A stretch of DNA of 64,000 bases from positions 124,001 through 188,000 of the forward strand of contig JAFDWB010000084.1 of the NCBI GenBank assembly GCA_018268675.1, read 5' to 3'. A program made the translations under genes and the position numbers. The stretch is from Actinomycetota bacterium. Lineage in GTDB: Bacteria; Actinomycetota; Thermoleophilia; Solirubrobacterales; 70-9. Each line of letters opens with the position of its first letter. The stretch's first letter is position 1. Under the pieces are notes generated by a model, which was not told the DNA's origin, searched no databases, and worked only from the letters and a program-made list of their open reading frames with translations. Shown here piece by piece: positions 35,150 through 44,384 of the stretch.

Positions 35150-36187
35150 TCAGACGACCCAGGTGTCGCCGTCGCGCAGCAGCGCGTCGACGTCGGCGAG
35201 GCTCGCGGCGGCGTGGGCGCTCTGCAGGGCGGCCTGGCGCTCGGAGCCGTAGACGGCGCGGTCGACATCACGGAAGACGCCGATCGGGGTCGGCCCGGTG
35301 GGGCTCTCTGCGAGGCGGGCGAGCGCGGTCGCGTGGCTGGGATCGGCGACGTGGGCGTCGTGGACGACCAGGCCGCGCTCGCCGGCATCGCTCACCTCGA
35401 TCACCTCGAGGCCGCCGTCGCCGGAGCGCACGACGCCCTTCTCGAGGTCCTCGCCGAACCGGATCGGCTGCCCGTGCTCGAGCCGGATCTGGTTGTGGGC
35501 GCCGGCCTTGCCGCGAACCGCGTCGAAGGCCCCGTCGTTGAAGACGTTGCAGTTCTGGTAGATCTCGACGAACGACGCCCCGGGGTGTTCGGCGGCGGCC
35601 CGGAGGGTGTCGCGCACGTGCTGCTTCTCGACGTCGATCGTGCGGGCGACGAAGGAGGCGTCGGCGCCGAGCGCCAGCGCCAGCGGGTTGAAGGGGTGAT
35701 CTTCGGACCCGAACGGGGTCGACTTGGTGACCTTGCCGGTCTCCGAGGTCGGCGAGTACTGGCCCTTCGTCAGCCCGTAGATCTGGTTGTTGAAGAGCAG
35801 GATCTTGATCGGCACGTTGCGGCGCAGGGCGTGGATCAGGTGGTTGCCCCCGATCGAGAGCGAGTCGCCGTCGCCGGTCACCACCCAGACGGAGAGGTCG
35901 GGCCGGCTGGTCGCGATCCCGGTCGCCAGCGCCGGCGCCCGGCCGTGGATGCCGTGCATGCCGTAGGTGTCCATGTAGTAGACGAAGCGCCCGGCGCAGC
36001 CGATCCCGGAGATGAAGACCGTCTTGTGCGGCGGCACCCCGAGTTCGGGCAGCAGCGTCTGGACCGAGTTGAGGATCGCGTAGTCGCCGCAGCCCGGGCA
36101 CCAGCGGGTTTCCTGGCCCGACTGGAAGTCGGCCTTGGTCAGGGTCGCGGCCCCGCCGCCGTTCGCCTCGTGTCCGTTCTCGCTCAT
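35150..36187 (-). CDS. korB: 2-oxoacid:ferredoxin oxidoreductase, beta subunit
   Basis: A 345-residue TPP-binding subunit. It has the N-terminal cysteine motif RWCPGCGDYAILNSVQ, a third cysteine in SGIGCAGRFVYY, the HGIHGRAPALATGI segment and the TPP/Mg motif VVTGDGDSLSIGGNHLIHAL with RRNVPIKILLFNN. A later NCNVFNDGAF motif completes the pattern. With the fused alpha/gamma subunit it oxidatively decarboxylates 2-oxoglutarate (or a related 2-oxoacid) to the acyl-CoA, reducing ferredoxin. The ATG overlaps the korA stop by four bases, so the two are translationally coupled. No delta (ferredoxin-like) subunit gene is adjacent. Confidence 0.95.
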   Translation of the reverse strand: MSENGHEANGGGAATLTKADFQSGQETRWCPGCGDYAILNSVQTLLPELGVPPHKTVFISGIGCAGRFVYYMDTYGMHGIHGRAPALATGIATSRPDLSVWVVTGDGDSLSIGGNHLIHALRRNVPIKILLFNNQIYGLTKGQYSPTSETGKVTKSTPFGSEDHPFNPLALALGADASFVARTIDVEKQHVRDTLRAAAEHPGASFVEIYQNCNVFNDGAFDAVRGKAGAHNQIRLEHGQPIRFGEDLEKGVVRSGDGGLEVIEVSDAGERGLVVHDAHVADPSHATALARLAESPTGPTPIGVFRDVDRAVYGSERQAALQSAHAAASLADVDALLRDGDTWVV

Positions 36188-38028
36188 GCCTCTCCCAACG
36201 TGTCGAGGATCGCCTGCTCGAGCTCCTCGGCGAGGATCGGCAGGCCCTCGACCTTGTTGTAGCCGACGGCGTCGACCAGGAACTTGTCGCGGATCAGGCT
36301 CAGCAGCTGCCCGGTGTTCACCTCCGGCACCAGCACCCGCGGGAAGGCGCGCACGACCTCGCCGGTATTGGTCGGCATCGGTTCGAGGTGGCGCAGGTGG
36401 GCGGTCGCGATCGGGATGCCGCGCGCCCGCGCCCGGCGCGCCGCGGCGCCGATCACGCCCGAGGTCGAGCCCCAGCCGAGCAGCAGCAGCTCCGCCCCCT
36501 CGTCGGCGTCGACCACCAGCGGCGGCAGCTCCTCGGCCAGCTTCTCGAGCTTCTCCGCCCGCAGCCTCGTCATCAGCGCGTGGTTCTCGGGCGAGTAGGA
36601 GACCTTGCCCGAGCCGTGCTCCTTCTCGAGGCCGCCGAGCCGGTGCTGCAGGCCCTCCGATCCGGGGATCGCCCAGGGCCGGGCGCCACGGGAGTCGCGC
36701 AGGTAGGGGAGGAACTCGTCGCCCGCGTTGGGCCCGATGGCGAAGTCGGGGTCGATCTCCGGCAGCGCCTCGACGTCGGGGAGACGCCAGGGCTCGGAGG
36801 AGTTCGAGAGGAAGGTGTCGGAGAGGATGATCACCGGGGTCCGGTAGCGGATCGCGATCCGCACCGCCTCGACCGCGGTGCCGAAGCAGTCGGCGGGGGT
36901 CGCCGGCGCCAGCACCGGCAGCGGCGACTCGCCGTGGCGGCCGTAGATCGCCATCAGCAGGTCGGACTGTTCGGTTTTGGTCGGCAGCCCGGTCGATGGG
37001 CCGGAGCGCTGGACGTCGACGATCACCATCGGCAGCTCGACCATCTGCGCGAGCGCGATCGTCTCCGCCTTCAGGTCCATGCCCGGGCCGCTGGTCGCGG
37101 TCACCCCGAGCTTGCCACCGAAGGAGGCGCCGAGCGCCATGTTGGCGGCGGCGAGCTCGTCCTCGGCCTGCACGGTGTGGACGCCGAAGCGGTCGTGACG
37201 GGCGAGGTGGTGGAGCAGTTCGGAGGCCGGGGTGATCGGGTAGCCGGCGTAGAAGAGCTGCAGGCCGCTGCGGATGCTGGCCGCGGTCAGCCCCATCGCC
37301 AGGGCGTTGGCGCCGTTGATGTTGCGGTAGGTGCCAGGCTCGAGCGGCGCCGGGGCGACCTCGATCGGCGTGGCGGCGATCTCGGCCGTGTCGCCGAAGT
37401 TGTACCCGGCCTTGAAGGCGGCGATGTTGCCCGCGAGGATCGCCGGGCGCTTGGCGAATTTGGCCTCGAGCCAGGCGATCGTCTCCTTCTTCGGTCGCCC
37501 GTACATCCACGAGATCAGGCCGAGCGCGAAGAGGTTCTTGGTCCGCTGCGCCTCGGCCGGTTTCAGCCCCTCGATGCCCTCGGTCGCGCGCGTGGTCAGC
37601 GTCGTCATCGGCACCTTGAAGACCTGGTAGTCATCGACCGTGCCGTCCTCGAGCGGGTTCTCCGCGTACCCCGCCTTGCGCAGGTTGGCGGCGGTGAAGG
37701 CGTCCTCGTTGACGATCAGCGTGCCGCCGGCCTGCAGCGCCCCGAGGTGAGCTTTCACCGCCGCCGGGTTCATCGCCACCAGCGTGTTCGGGTGGTCGCC
37801 CGGGGTGAGGATGTCGCGCGAGGCGAAGTGGATCTGGAAGGCCGAGACGCCGCCGGGCGTCCCCGCCGGAGCACGGATCTCGGCCGGGAAGTCGGGCAGC
37901 GTCGACAGATCGTTGCCGACGTGCGCGGTGGCCGCCGTGAACCGATCCCCGACCAACTGCATGCCATCACCCGAATCTCCCGCAAAGCGGACGATTACGG
38001 TCTCGGGCTTCTTCGACATCGTGGCCAT
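36184..38028 (-). CDS. korA: 2-oxoacid:ferredoxin oxidoreductase, fused gamma-alpha subunit
   Basis: A 614-residue protein with the gamma domain first (residues about 10-190: VIVRFAGDSGDGMQLVGDRF, IRAPAGTPGGVSAFQIHFAS) and the alpha domain after (about 220-610: INGANALAMGLTAASIRSGL, YAGYPITPASELLHHLARHD, VQAEDELAAANMALGASFGG and SGPGMDLKAE). Fused gamma-alpha KorA is the form used by actinobacterial 2-oxoglutarate:ferredoxin oxidoreductases. ATG at 38028 is taken; an internal ATG at MSKKPE (38019) is an alternative. It forms an operon with korB and supplies reduced ferredoxin and succinyl-CoA. Confidence 0.95.
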   Translation of the reverse strand: MATMSKKPETVIVRFAGDSGDGMQLVGDRFTAATAHVGNDLSTLPDFPAEIRAPAGTPGGVSAFQIHFASRDILTPGDHPNTLVAMNPAAVKAHLGALQAGGTLIVNEDAFTAANLRKAGYAENPLEDGTVDDYQVFKVPMTTLTTRATEGIEGLKPAEAQRTKNLFALGLISWMYGRPKKETIAWLEAKFAKRPAILAGNIAAFKAGYNFGDTAEIAATPIEVAPAPLEPGTYRNINGANALAMGLTAASIRSGLQLFYAGYPITPASELLHHLARHDRFGVHTVQAEDELAAANMALGASFGGKLGVTATSGPGMDLKAETIALAQMVELPMVIVDVQRSGPSTGLPTKTEQSDLLMAIYGRHGESPLPVLAPATPADCFGTAVEAVRIAIRYRTPVIILSDTFLSNSSEPWRLPDVEALPEIDPDFAIGPNAGDEFLPYLRDSRGARPWAIPGSEGLQHRLGGLEKEHGSGKVSYSPENHALMTRLRAEKLEKLAEELPPLVVDADEGAELLLLGWGSTSGVIGAAARRARARGIPIATAHLRHLEPMPTNTGEVVRAFPRVLVPEVNTGQLLSLIRDKFLVDAVGYNKVEGLPILAEELEQAILDTLGEA

Positions 38029-38155
38029 GCTGCGTGTACAAACTGAAACGTACTTGTTAACGGCCCAGTTGTCGAAGATCGGACTGGATTAGTTTGGGTA
38101 CTGGCTTCAGCACTTGCTCTAGGCTTCCGAGACCGACCGACGAAGGGATGTGGCG

Positions 38156-38719
38156 ATGCGGAAGCTGATCTACGGCATGAACCTGACGCTGGATGGCTAC
38201 ATCGCCGCCCCCGGCGACGACCTCGGGTGGAGCGGGCCGAGCGAGGAGCTGTTTCAGTGGTGGCTCGATCAGGAGCTGGCGATCGGCCTGTTGCTGTACG
38301 GGCGCAAGCTGTGGGAGGCGATGAGCTCCCACTGGCCGACCGGCGACCAGCGGCCCGATGCCACCCCGGCGGAAATCGAGTTCGCGCGGAACTGGCGTGA
38401 CACGCCGAAGGTGGTGTTCTCCTCCGTGATCGAGAAGGTCGACTGGAATACCCGCCTGGTCGACGGCGACGCGGTCGCGGAGATCACCCGGCTGAAGGCC
38501 GAGGACGGCGAGCCGATGCGGGTCGGCGGCGCGACGCTTGCCGGGGCGGCCATGCGGGCGGGGCTGATCGACGAGTACACGATCGTCACCCATCCGGTCA
38601 TCGTGGGCGGCGGCACGCCGTTCTTCACCGCGCCGGAGCGCTGGGTGAACCTGGACCTGGTGGAGACGCGAAGGTTTCCCGGCGGGGTGACCATGGCCAG
38701 GTACGAGACGAGCCGCTGA
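38156..38719 (+). CDS. Dihydrofolate-reductase-family / RibD C-terminal-like protein
   Basis: A 187-residue protein. The start MRKLIYGMNLTLDGYIAAPG, then LGWSGPSEELF, LLYGRKLWEAMSSHWPT and the closing TIVTHPVIVGGGTPFF, RRFPGGVTMARYE-type segments match the DHFR/RibD C-terminal superfamily (YwjB/YyaP-like). Members bind NADPH and reduce pterin or riboflavin-precursor-like substrates, but most small stand-alone versions are uncharacterised. ATG at 38156 is used; a GTG two codons earlier is possible. Confidence 0.85.
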   Translation: MRKLIYGMNLTLDGYIAAPGDDLGWSGPSEELFQWWLDQELAIGLLLYGRKLWEAMSSHWPTGDQRPDATPAEIEFARNWRDTPKVVFSSVIEKVDWNTRLVDGDAVAEITRLKAEDGEPMRVGGATLAGAAMRAGLIDEYTIVTHPVIVGGGTPFFTAPERWVNLDLVETRRFPGGVTMARYETSR

Positions 38720-38788
38720 GCGTCTGAGGGAGCCGCGGCATGGCCGGGGGCCAGCTCGAGTTGATCCCTGCGCTTGCGACGCCCCGGC

Positions 38789-39349
38789 TCACGCCCCGGG
38801 CGCGACCGGCACCTTCGGATTCGGCTTCAGCTTGAAGGCAAGCGGCGTCTTGGTGGTGCAGCTGCCGCCCTTCGCGCTGACCGTCCCTTCGATCGTCGTC
38901 GCGCCGACGACGGTCCCAGTGATCTTCACCTTCAAGGTGAAGGCCTTCGCGGTCGAACCCAGGATGTTCGTTTCGCGCTGGGTGAGGTGGGCGGTGAACC
39001 CGTAGGTGCCGCCCTTCATGGTGAGCGCGGTTGCCGGGAAGCCGAAGATGAGGAAGGGCGTTTCGTGGAATCCCGGTTGCTTCTTCGCCTTCGGGCACTC
39101 GATCGAGCCGCCGCTGATCGCGTACTGACTGCCGATCGCCGCCCCGCCTTCTTCGATCGAGCGGCCGTCGGGGCTCGTCACCAAGGTCAGCGAGAACTTC
39201 GCCCGGTGCTTGGTCGGCGGCGTGGTAAAGGCCTTGCCGCCCGTGGGCAGGGTCGCGGCCACCGCGACGGCGGCGAGCGCCAGCGCCGCGAGCGCGGTGA
39301 AAGCGACAACGCGGCGCACCAATCGAAGGCGTGAGCCCGAACCGAACAC
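38789..39349 (-). CDS. Exported protein, function unknown
   Basis: A 186-residue exported protein. GTG at 39349 follows AGGAGG at 7 bp and gives a good signal sequence (RLRLVRRVVAFTALAALALA, AVAVAATLP). The mature part is beta-rich (KFSLTLVTSPDGRSIEEGGA, AFTLKVKITGTVVGATTIEG) with two cysteines. I recognise no family; such proteins of ~150 mature residues are common in this group. Glutamate codons are GAA in 5 of 6 cases. Confidence 0.65.
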   Translation of the reverse strand: MFGSGSRLRLVRRVVAFTALAALALAAVAVAATLPTGGKAFTTPPTKHRAKFSLTLVTSPDGRSIEEGGAAIGSQYAISGGSIECPKAKKQPGFHETPFLIFGFPATALTMKGGTYGFTAHLTQRETNILGSTAKAFTLKVKITGTVVGATTIEGTVSAKGGSCTTKTPLAFKLKPNPKVPVAPGA

Positions 39350-39630
39350 GAAAGGTCCTCCTTGCTCGAGCGCGTCCTCCCCAGGATCGGCCTCACTTCT
39401 ACGCGGGACGTGCGCGAGCCTCCCAGACCGCGACCCCTCGGTCAACCACCGGGGGAGGTCGCCGGCCTGGCCCAGCGCGAAGCGGGAGCGACGGGACTCG
39501 AACCCGCCAAAGAAACCCGATTGAGATCCGAGGGTAGGACCGCCGCCTTCCTGAGGCCGACACTCGTTTGCGCGGGTGCACCGGTCGTCTGTTTTCAGGC
39601 GTTACCCCGGAATTGAAAGCGACTGCCTTG
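39350..39630. other. Left boundary region of the putative island
   Basis: This 281-bp gap contains the 27-bp tRNA-Asp 3'-end repeat at 39481-39507 and otherwise no gene. The remaining 5' half of a tRNA is absent: no matching acceptor strand is found within 100 bp on either side. Confidence 0.5.
39481..39507 (-). repeat. tRNA-Asp 3'-end fragment, candidate left attachment site
   Basis: These 27 bases are identical, in the same orientation, to 59488-59514. Read on the minus strand they form the T-arm GCGGGTTCGAGTCCCGT and the acceptor 3' strand CGCTCCC of a tRNA. The sequence upstream does not continue as tRNA, so this is a fragment and not a gene. Such fragments mark integration at a tRNA 3' end. 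Confidence 0.7.
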
Positions 39631-41028
39631 CTAGCTCTCGGTGAGTGCGACCGCCTGCATGTTGACGAAGGCGCGGATGCCGAATTCGCCCCCGAGCTCC
39701 CGCCCGATGCCGCTCCGCTTCACCCCGCCGAAGGGGATCCGCGGGTCCGAGGCGGTCATCGCGTTGACGAACACCATGCCCGCTTCGATGTCGGCGCTGA
39801 GCTTCTCGGCGCGCTCCAGGTCTTCGGTCCAGAGGCTCGAGCCGAGCCCGAACTCCGATTCGTTCGCCAGCTCGATCGCCGCCGCCTCGTCGGGCACGCG
39901 GACGACCGCGGCGACCGGGCCGAAGGTCTCTTCGCGCAGCACCGAGGCGTCGGAGTCGGCGGTGGCGCTGACCACGGTCGCCTCGTACCAGGCGCCCGGT
40001 TCGTCGGGGGCCTTGCCGCCGGTGAGGATGCGGGCGCCGGCCGACTCGGAGGCGCGGACGATCCCGGCGAGCTCGTCGCGCAGATCCTCTCGCGCCATCG
40101 GACCGAGCTGGGTCTCGGGATCGGTCGGTGCGCCGCGGCGCAGGCTCTTCGCCGCCGCGGCGAAGCGCTCCTCGAACTCCTCGGCGATCGACTCGACGAC
40201 GATGAAGCGCTTGGCGGCGATGCAGCTCTGGCCGGTGTTCTGGAAGCGCGCGGTGACGGCCGTCGCGACCGCCTTCTCGAGGTTCGCGTCGCCGAGCACG
40301 ATGAAGGGGTCGGAGCCGCCGAGCTCGAGCACGGCCGGCTTGATCGCCCGCCCGGCCGCTTCGCCGACCGAGACGCCGGCGGCGTCGGAGCCGGTCAATG
40401 AGACGCCGGCGATCCGCCGGTCGCCGATCAGCTCCGACGCTTTGCGCCCCGAGACGACGATCGTCTTGAAGACGCCCGGCGCCGCGCCGGCCCGCTCGAA
40501 GGCCTGCTCCAGCAGGAGGCCGCAGCCGGTCACGTTGGAGGCGTGCTTCAGCACGAAGGGGTTGCCCGCCGAGACGATCGGCGCCGCCGCCCGCATCGCC
40601 TGCCAGAGCGGGTAGTTCCAGGGCATGATCGCGAGGATCGGCCCGAGCGGCCGCTTGTGGACGGAGACCCGGCGGCCCTCGCCGGCGTCGATCGGTTCCG
40701 GCGCCAGGTAGCCCTCGCCGTGCGCGGCGTAGTGCTCCGCCGCCCAGGCGCACTTCTCCACTTCGGCCTCGGCTTCGGTGATCGGCTTGCCCATCTCGCG
40801 GCTGACCGTGTTCGCCAGCTCGTCCTTCATCGCCCGCAGCTCGCGGGCGACGCCGTTCAGCAGCTCCGCGCGCGCCGCCCAAGGCGCCCGCCGGTACTCC
40901 CGGAAGGCGCCGTGCGCCAGGTCCAGGGCGGCGTCGATCTGACCCTCGGAGAAGACCTCGTAGGTGCCGACTATCTCGTTGTTGGCAGGATCGATCGACT
41001 CGACCACGGCGCCTGCGGTTTGGCTCAT
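39631..41028 (-). CDS. NAD(P)-dependent aldehyde dehydrogenase (succinate-semialdehyde-DH-like)
   Basis: A 465-residue ALDH. It contains the NAD-binding MPWNYPLWQAMRAAAPIVSA region with LKHASN, LTGSDAAGVSVG, catalytic base LELGGSDPFIV, nucleophile FQNTGQSCIAAKRFIV (Cys about residue 268), DPETQLGPMA, EETFGPVAAV and C-terminal PFGGVKRSGIGRELG. The 'QNTGQSC' form is typical of the succinate-semialdehyde dehydrogenase branch. It oxidises an aldehyde to the acid. It is the last gene of the long minus-strand catabolic run and probably acts on an aldehyde released by the upstream lyase. Confidence 0.93.
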   Translation of the reverse strand: MSQTAGAVVESIDPANNEIVGTYEVFSEGQIDAALDLAHGAFREYRRAPWAARAELLNGVARELRAMKDELANTVSREMGKPITEAEAEVEKCAWAAEHYAAHGEGYLAPEPIDAGEGRRVSVHKRPLGPILAIMPWNYPLWQAMRAAAPIVSAGNPFVLKHASNVTGCGLLLEQAFERAGAAPGVFKTIVVSGRKASELIGDRRIAGVSLTGSDAAGVSVGEAAGRAIKPAVLELGGSDPFIVLGDANLEKAVATAVTARFQNTGQSCIAAKRFIVVESIAEEFEERFAAAAKSLRRGAPTDPETQLGPMAREDLRDELAGIVRASESAGARILTGGKAPDEPGAWYEATVVSATADSDASVLREETFGPVAAVVRVPDEAAAIELANESEFGLGSSLWTEDLERAEKLSADIEAGMVFVNAMTASDPRIPFGGVKRSGIGRELGGEFGIRAFVNMQAVALTES

Positions 41029-41060
41029 CGCTCATCCTCCTGACGTAGTGACTGGACGGG

Positions 41061-41405
41061 TCAACGGCTTCGTCCGACCCGCCGAAATAGCCTCAGCGTT
41101 ACCGGTAGGTCGGGAGGGACGCGGCGCAATGCCTGCCGGGCACTGCGCTCCGCCTCTTCCTCCAGTTCGGCGTTCAGCCAATCGATGGAGAACGGACTCA
41201 GGTAGGTCCAGGCGCTCGCCTCCGAGATGAGGATCGCGATGGTCAACCGAGCGCGCGACTGTTCAGCCACCCGCACGGCCCGATCGATCGCGACGGGATC
41301 CGAGTCTGCGGCGAGCATCACGACCACCTCCCCGTCAGTCGCGGTGCTGATCTCCGGATCCTCCATGTGGCCGCTCGAGATCCAGGAGAGGACCCGCACA
41401 CCCAC
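41061..41405 (-). CDS. Small Usp-like protein
   Basis: A 114-residue protein (GEVVVMLAADSDPVAIDRAV, RVAEQSRARLTIAILISEAS) resembling the first part of a universal-stress-protein alpha/beta fold. The usual C-terminal nucleotide-binding GSxGxxG loop is not present. The frame opens at a GTG at 41405, 3 bp after the acetoacetyl-CoA synthetase stop; an ATG at 41366 is an alternative. It lies inside the catabolic run, so co-expression is likely, but a role in the pathway is unclear. Confidence 0.6.
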   Translation of the reverse strand: MGVRVLSWISSGHMEDPEISTATDGEVVVMLAADSDPVAIDRAVRVAEQSRARLTIAILISEASAWTYLSPFSIDWLNAELEEEAERSARQALRRVPPDLPVTLRLFRRVGRSR

Positions 41406-41408
41406 ACC

Positions 41409-43385
41409 TCAGGCGCCCGCTGCCGTAGACCCCGCTACCAGCTCGACGAAGTAGTCGAGGGCCTCGGGGTTGGCGAGGCTGTCGCGACTGACGACCTCCT
41501 CGGGGTCGGCGCCCATCAGGATCCGCTTCACCGGCACCTCGACCACCTTGCCGGAGAGGGTGCGGGGGACCGCGGCGATCGCGGTGACGTCGTCGGGGAC
41601 GTGGCGGGGGGAGCAGCGCTCGCGGATCGCCCGGGCCAGGGTCTTGCGCAGCTCCTCGTCCAGCTCGGCCCCCTCGCGCAGGACGACGAACAGCTCGATC
41701 ACCCCGTCGGTCCCCTCCTTCGGCAGGTCCACCACGAGGGCGTCGAGGACCTCCGGGGACCCGAGCACCGCCCGGTAGATCTCGGCGGTGCCGATGCGGA
41801 TGCCGCCGCGGTTGATGGTCGAGTCCGAGCGGCCGTGGATGATCGCCGTGCCCCGCTCGGTGATCTCGATCCAGTCGCCGTGGCGCCAGGTCCCGGGGAA
41901 CATCTCGAAGTAGGACTCGCGGTAGCGCGAGCCGTCGGGGTCGCCCCAGAGGAAGAGCGGCATCGAGGGCATCGGCTCGGTGATCACCAGCTCGCCGACC
42001 TCGCCGATGTGCGGCCGGCCCTCGGGGTCCCAGGACTCCACCTTCGCCCCCAGGCAGCGGGCCTGCAGCTCGCCGCGGTAGACCGGCAGCGTCGGCACGC
42101 CGCCGACGAAGGCGGTGCAGAGGTCGGTCCCGCCGGAGGTCGAGAAGAGCCACGTCTCCGCGCCGAGGTGCTCGTAGATCCAGTCGAAGCCCTCCGGCGC
42201 GAGCGGGCTGCCGGTCGAGCCGACCGAGCGCAGCCGGGAGAGGTCACGGCCGTTCCGCGGCTCCTCGCCGGCCTTCATGCAGGCCGAGATGTAGGCGGCG
42301 GAGGTGCCGAAGATCGTGATCTTCGCCCGCTCGGCCAGGTCCCACAGCGCGCCCATGTCGGGGAAGCCGGGGTTGCCGTCGTAGAGGACGATCGCCGCCT
42401 CGGTGAGCAGGCCGGAGACGATGAAGTTCCACATCATCCAGCCGGTCGTCGTGAACCAGAAGAGCCGGTCGCCCCTCTTCGCGTCGGTGTGGAGGTGCAT
42501 CACCTTCAGCTGCTCGACCAGGATCCCGCCCTGCCCCTGGACGATCGCCTTGGGAAGGCCGGTCGTCCCCGAGGAGTAGAGGACCCAGAGCGGGTGGTCG
42601 AAGGGGACGCGCTCGAAGGTGAGTGGAGAGCCTTCGCCGCGGGAGAGGAGATCCGACCACAGGATCGAGCCGTCCATGGTCGCCTCCGGGTCCAGGTAGG
42701 GGAGGAGCACCGTGTGCTCGAGGCTCGGCATCGCCTCCTGCAGCCGGCGGACGATCGGCCGGCGGTCGAAGTCCTTGCCGCCGTAGCGGTAGCCGTCGAC
42801 CGCGATCAGGACCTTGGGCTCGATCTGGGCGAAGCGGTCGATCAGCGAGCCGGCGCCGAAGTCGGGTGAGGCGCTCGACCAGATGGCGCCGATCGAGGCG
42901 ACGGCGAGGAAGGCGGCCGTCGCCTCGGCGATGTTCGGCAGGTAGGCGACGACGCGGTCGCCCTTCTCGACCCCCAGCGAGCGCAGGCCGCCCGCGACCG
43001 CGGCGACCTGGCGCCGCAGCTCCCCCCAGGTGATCTCGGCGAGCCCGCGCAGCTCGGAGGCGTGCAGGACCGCGACCTCGGCGTCCTCCTTGCCGGCGAA
43101 GGCGCGCTCGGCCCAGTTGACGCGGATCCCCGGGAACCACTCGGCGCCGGGCATCTCGCGGGAGGCGAGCGCCGGCCCGCGCTCGCCGTCGAACTGGACG
43201 CCGAAGTAGTCGACGATCGAGTTCCAGAAGCCCTCGAGGTCGTCGACCGACCACTGCCAGAGGTCCGGGTAGGTGGCGAACGGACCAAGCCCCCACTTGG
43301 CTTCTAGCCATCGGGTGTACTCGTTGATATTTGCCCCGGCGACCGTGTCAGAGGAAGGTCGGTACATGAGTTCGCCGCCGGTCAC
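41409..43385 (-). CDS. Acetoacetyl-CoA synthetase-like acyl-CoA ligase
   Basis: A 658-residue ANL ligase with the length and N-terminal cap typical of acetoacetate-CoA ligase (WSVDDLEGFWNSIVDYFGVQ, then WFPGIRVNWAERAF). Motifs: P-loop VLYSSGTTGLPKAIVQGQGG, the family-typical SPLAPEGFDWIYEHL and STSGGTDLCTAF, PVYRGELQARCLG, DWIEITERGTAIIHGRSDST and NRGGIRIGTAEIYRAV, and a C-terminal lysine in PRTLSGKVVEVPVKRIL. It converts a short beta-keto or related acid to the CoA ester. The GTG start abuts the upstream stop codon; an ATG at 43367 is an alternative. Its place in the run suggests that pathway carbon is released as acetoacetate or a similar acid. Confidence 0.9.
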   Translation of the reverse strand: MTGGELMYRPSSDTVAGANINEYTRWLEAKWGLGPFATYPDLWQWSVDDLEGFWNSIVDYFGVQFDGERGPALASREMPGAEWFPGIRVNWAERAFAGKEDAEVAVLHASELRGLAEITWGELRRQVAAVAGGLRSLGVEKGDRVVAYLPNIAEATAAFLAVASIGAIWSSASPDFGAGSLIDRFAQIEPKVLIAVDGYRYGGKDFDRRPIVRRLQEAMPSLEHTVLLPYLDPEATMDGSILWSDLLSRGEGSPLTFERVPFDHPLWVLYSSGTTGLPKAIVQGQGGILVEQLKVMHLHTDAKRGDRLFWFTTTGWMMWNFIVSGLLTEAAIVLYDGNPGFPDMGALWDLAERAKITIFGTSAAYISACMKAGEEPRNGRDLSRLRSVGSTGSPLAPEGFDWIYEHLGAETWLFSTSGGTDLCTAFVGGVPTLPVYRGELQARCLGAKVESWDPEGRPHIGEVGELVITEPMPSMPLFLWGDPDGSRYRESYFEMFPGTWRHGDWIEITERGTAIIHGRSDSTINRGGIRIGTAEIYRAVLGSPEVLDALVVDLPKEGTDGVIELFVVLREGAELDEELRKTLARAIRERCSPRHVPDDVTAIAAVPRTLSGKVVEVPVKRILMGADPEEVVSRDSLANPEALDYFVELVAGSTAAGA

Positions 43386-44381
43386 CTAGCTCACGAACTG
43401 TTTGCCGAAGAGCAGGTCAATCTCCCGTCCGAAGCCTTCGGCGACGGCCACCTGGACGATCGCGTCCGCCGCGACCAGATCCTGCGCGGCGGTGCCGACC
43501 GACTTGAATACGGTCAGCCCCTCGGCGGGGACCGGCCGCGAATCGGCACCGTCCGCCCACAGAGATGACAACGACCGCACTCTCGACTCGTGCCAATCGC
43601 CGGACCTACGGGCAGCGATCAAGTCGCCGGACTCCTCGGTCGAGTCCATCGTGTCGAGGACGACCAACTCCGCCCGCCCGAACGCCTTCTCGTCGAGCTC
43701 CCGCAACGAGGGCATCGTCGAGCCGATCGAATCCACGTGGGCACTCGCGGGCAGCCACTCGGCCTGGACAGCCACGGCTTCGCGGCCCATGCCGGTGTTG
43801 GTCGCGGCAAGCACCAGCGGCGCGTCGGCCGCCTCCTCGCCGGAATCGACCGCGACGATCTCGATTCCCAGTTTCCTCGCCATCTCCGCGGCGAAGCGCT
43901 CCCGTCGTTCGCGGTTCGGACTGAAGACCCTCGCTTCCCGGATCTCCGCCACGGCGCAGATCGCCTCCAAGTTGGTGCGGGCCTCCAGTCCCGATCCGAT
44001 CACCCCGATCCGCTCGGCGGACCGATGGCCCGCGATCGCCCGGTGCGCCATCGCGGTCACCGCACCGGTGCGAATCGCGGTCAGATGGCTCGCATCGAGC
44101 AGCACCCGGAGCTCACCGGACTCGATCGACCAGAGCCCGATCAGGTAGCGGACGTCGCTGGCGCGACTGGTGTTGAACACCTTGAGGCCCATCAGGTCGA
44201 GCGACTCGATCACCGCCGGCATGACCCGGAAGAACCCTTTCGGGGAGAAGGGCAGGTTCACCCGCGGCACGGTCTCGATGCCGCCCGCGGACTCGATCGC
44301 CATCGCCTTTTCGAGGTTGCCGATGATCGTCGGCATGTCCGCCGCCGAGCGGACCTCGTCGTTGTCGAGGATCAGCGTCAT
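43386..44381 (-). CDS. Ornithine cyclodeaminase / mu-crystallin family dehydrogenase
   Basis: A 331-residue NAD(P)-dependent protein: LPFSPKGFFRVMPAVIESLD, the substrate-loop KVFNTSRASDVRYLIGLWSI, LTAIRTGAVTAMAHRAIAG, the Rossmann motif IGVIGSGLEARTNLEAICAV, VFSPNRERRERFA and a late VHDSIGSTMP-like segment (AHVDSIGSTMPSLRELDEKA). Family members reduce cyclic imines, deaminate ornithine or alanine, or reduce ketimines. It starts 3 bp after the stop of the upstream lyase gene. In this cluster it may reduce an imine or keto-acid intermediate, which hints at a nitrogen-containing substrate. Confidence 0.9.
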   Translation of the reverse strand: MTLILDNDEVRSAADMPTIIGNLEKAMAIESAGGIETVPRVNLPFSPKGFFRVMPAVIESLDLMGLKVFNTSRASDVRYLIGLWSIESGELRVLLDASHLTAIRTGAVTAMAHRAIAGHRSAERIGVIGSGLEARTNLEAICAVAEIREARVFSPNRERRERFAAEMARKLGIEIVAVDSGEEAADAPLVLAATNTGMGREAVAVQAEWLPASAHVDSIGSTMPSLRELDEKAFGRAELVVLDTMDSTEESGDLIAARRSGDWHESRVRSLSSLWADGADSRPVPAEGLTVFKSVGTAAQDLVAADAIVQVAVAEGFGREIDLLFGKQFVS

Positions 44382-44384
44382 CCG

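Noticed and set aside
36184-38028. Pyruvate synthase (PorA) as an alternative for the fused subunit
   Set aside because: The gamma-alpha fusion order and the paired short beta subunit fit KorA/KorB better, although the exact 2-oxoacid cannot be proven from sequence.
39481-39570. Possible tRNA gene
   Set aside because: Only the T-arm and acceptor 3' strand are present; no pairing 5' acceptor strand, D-arm or anticodon stem can be found.
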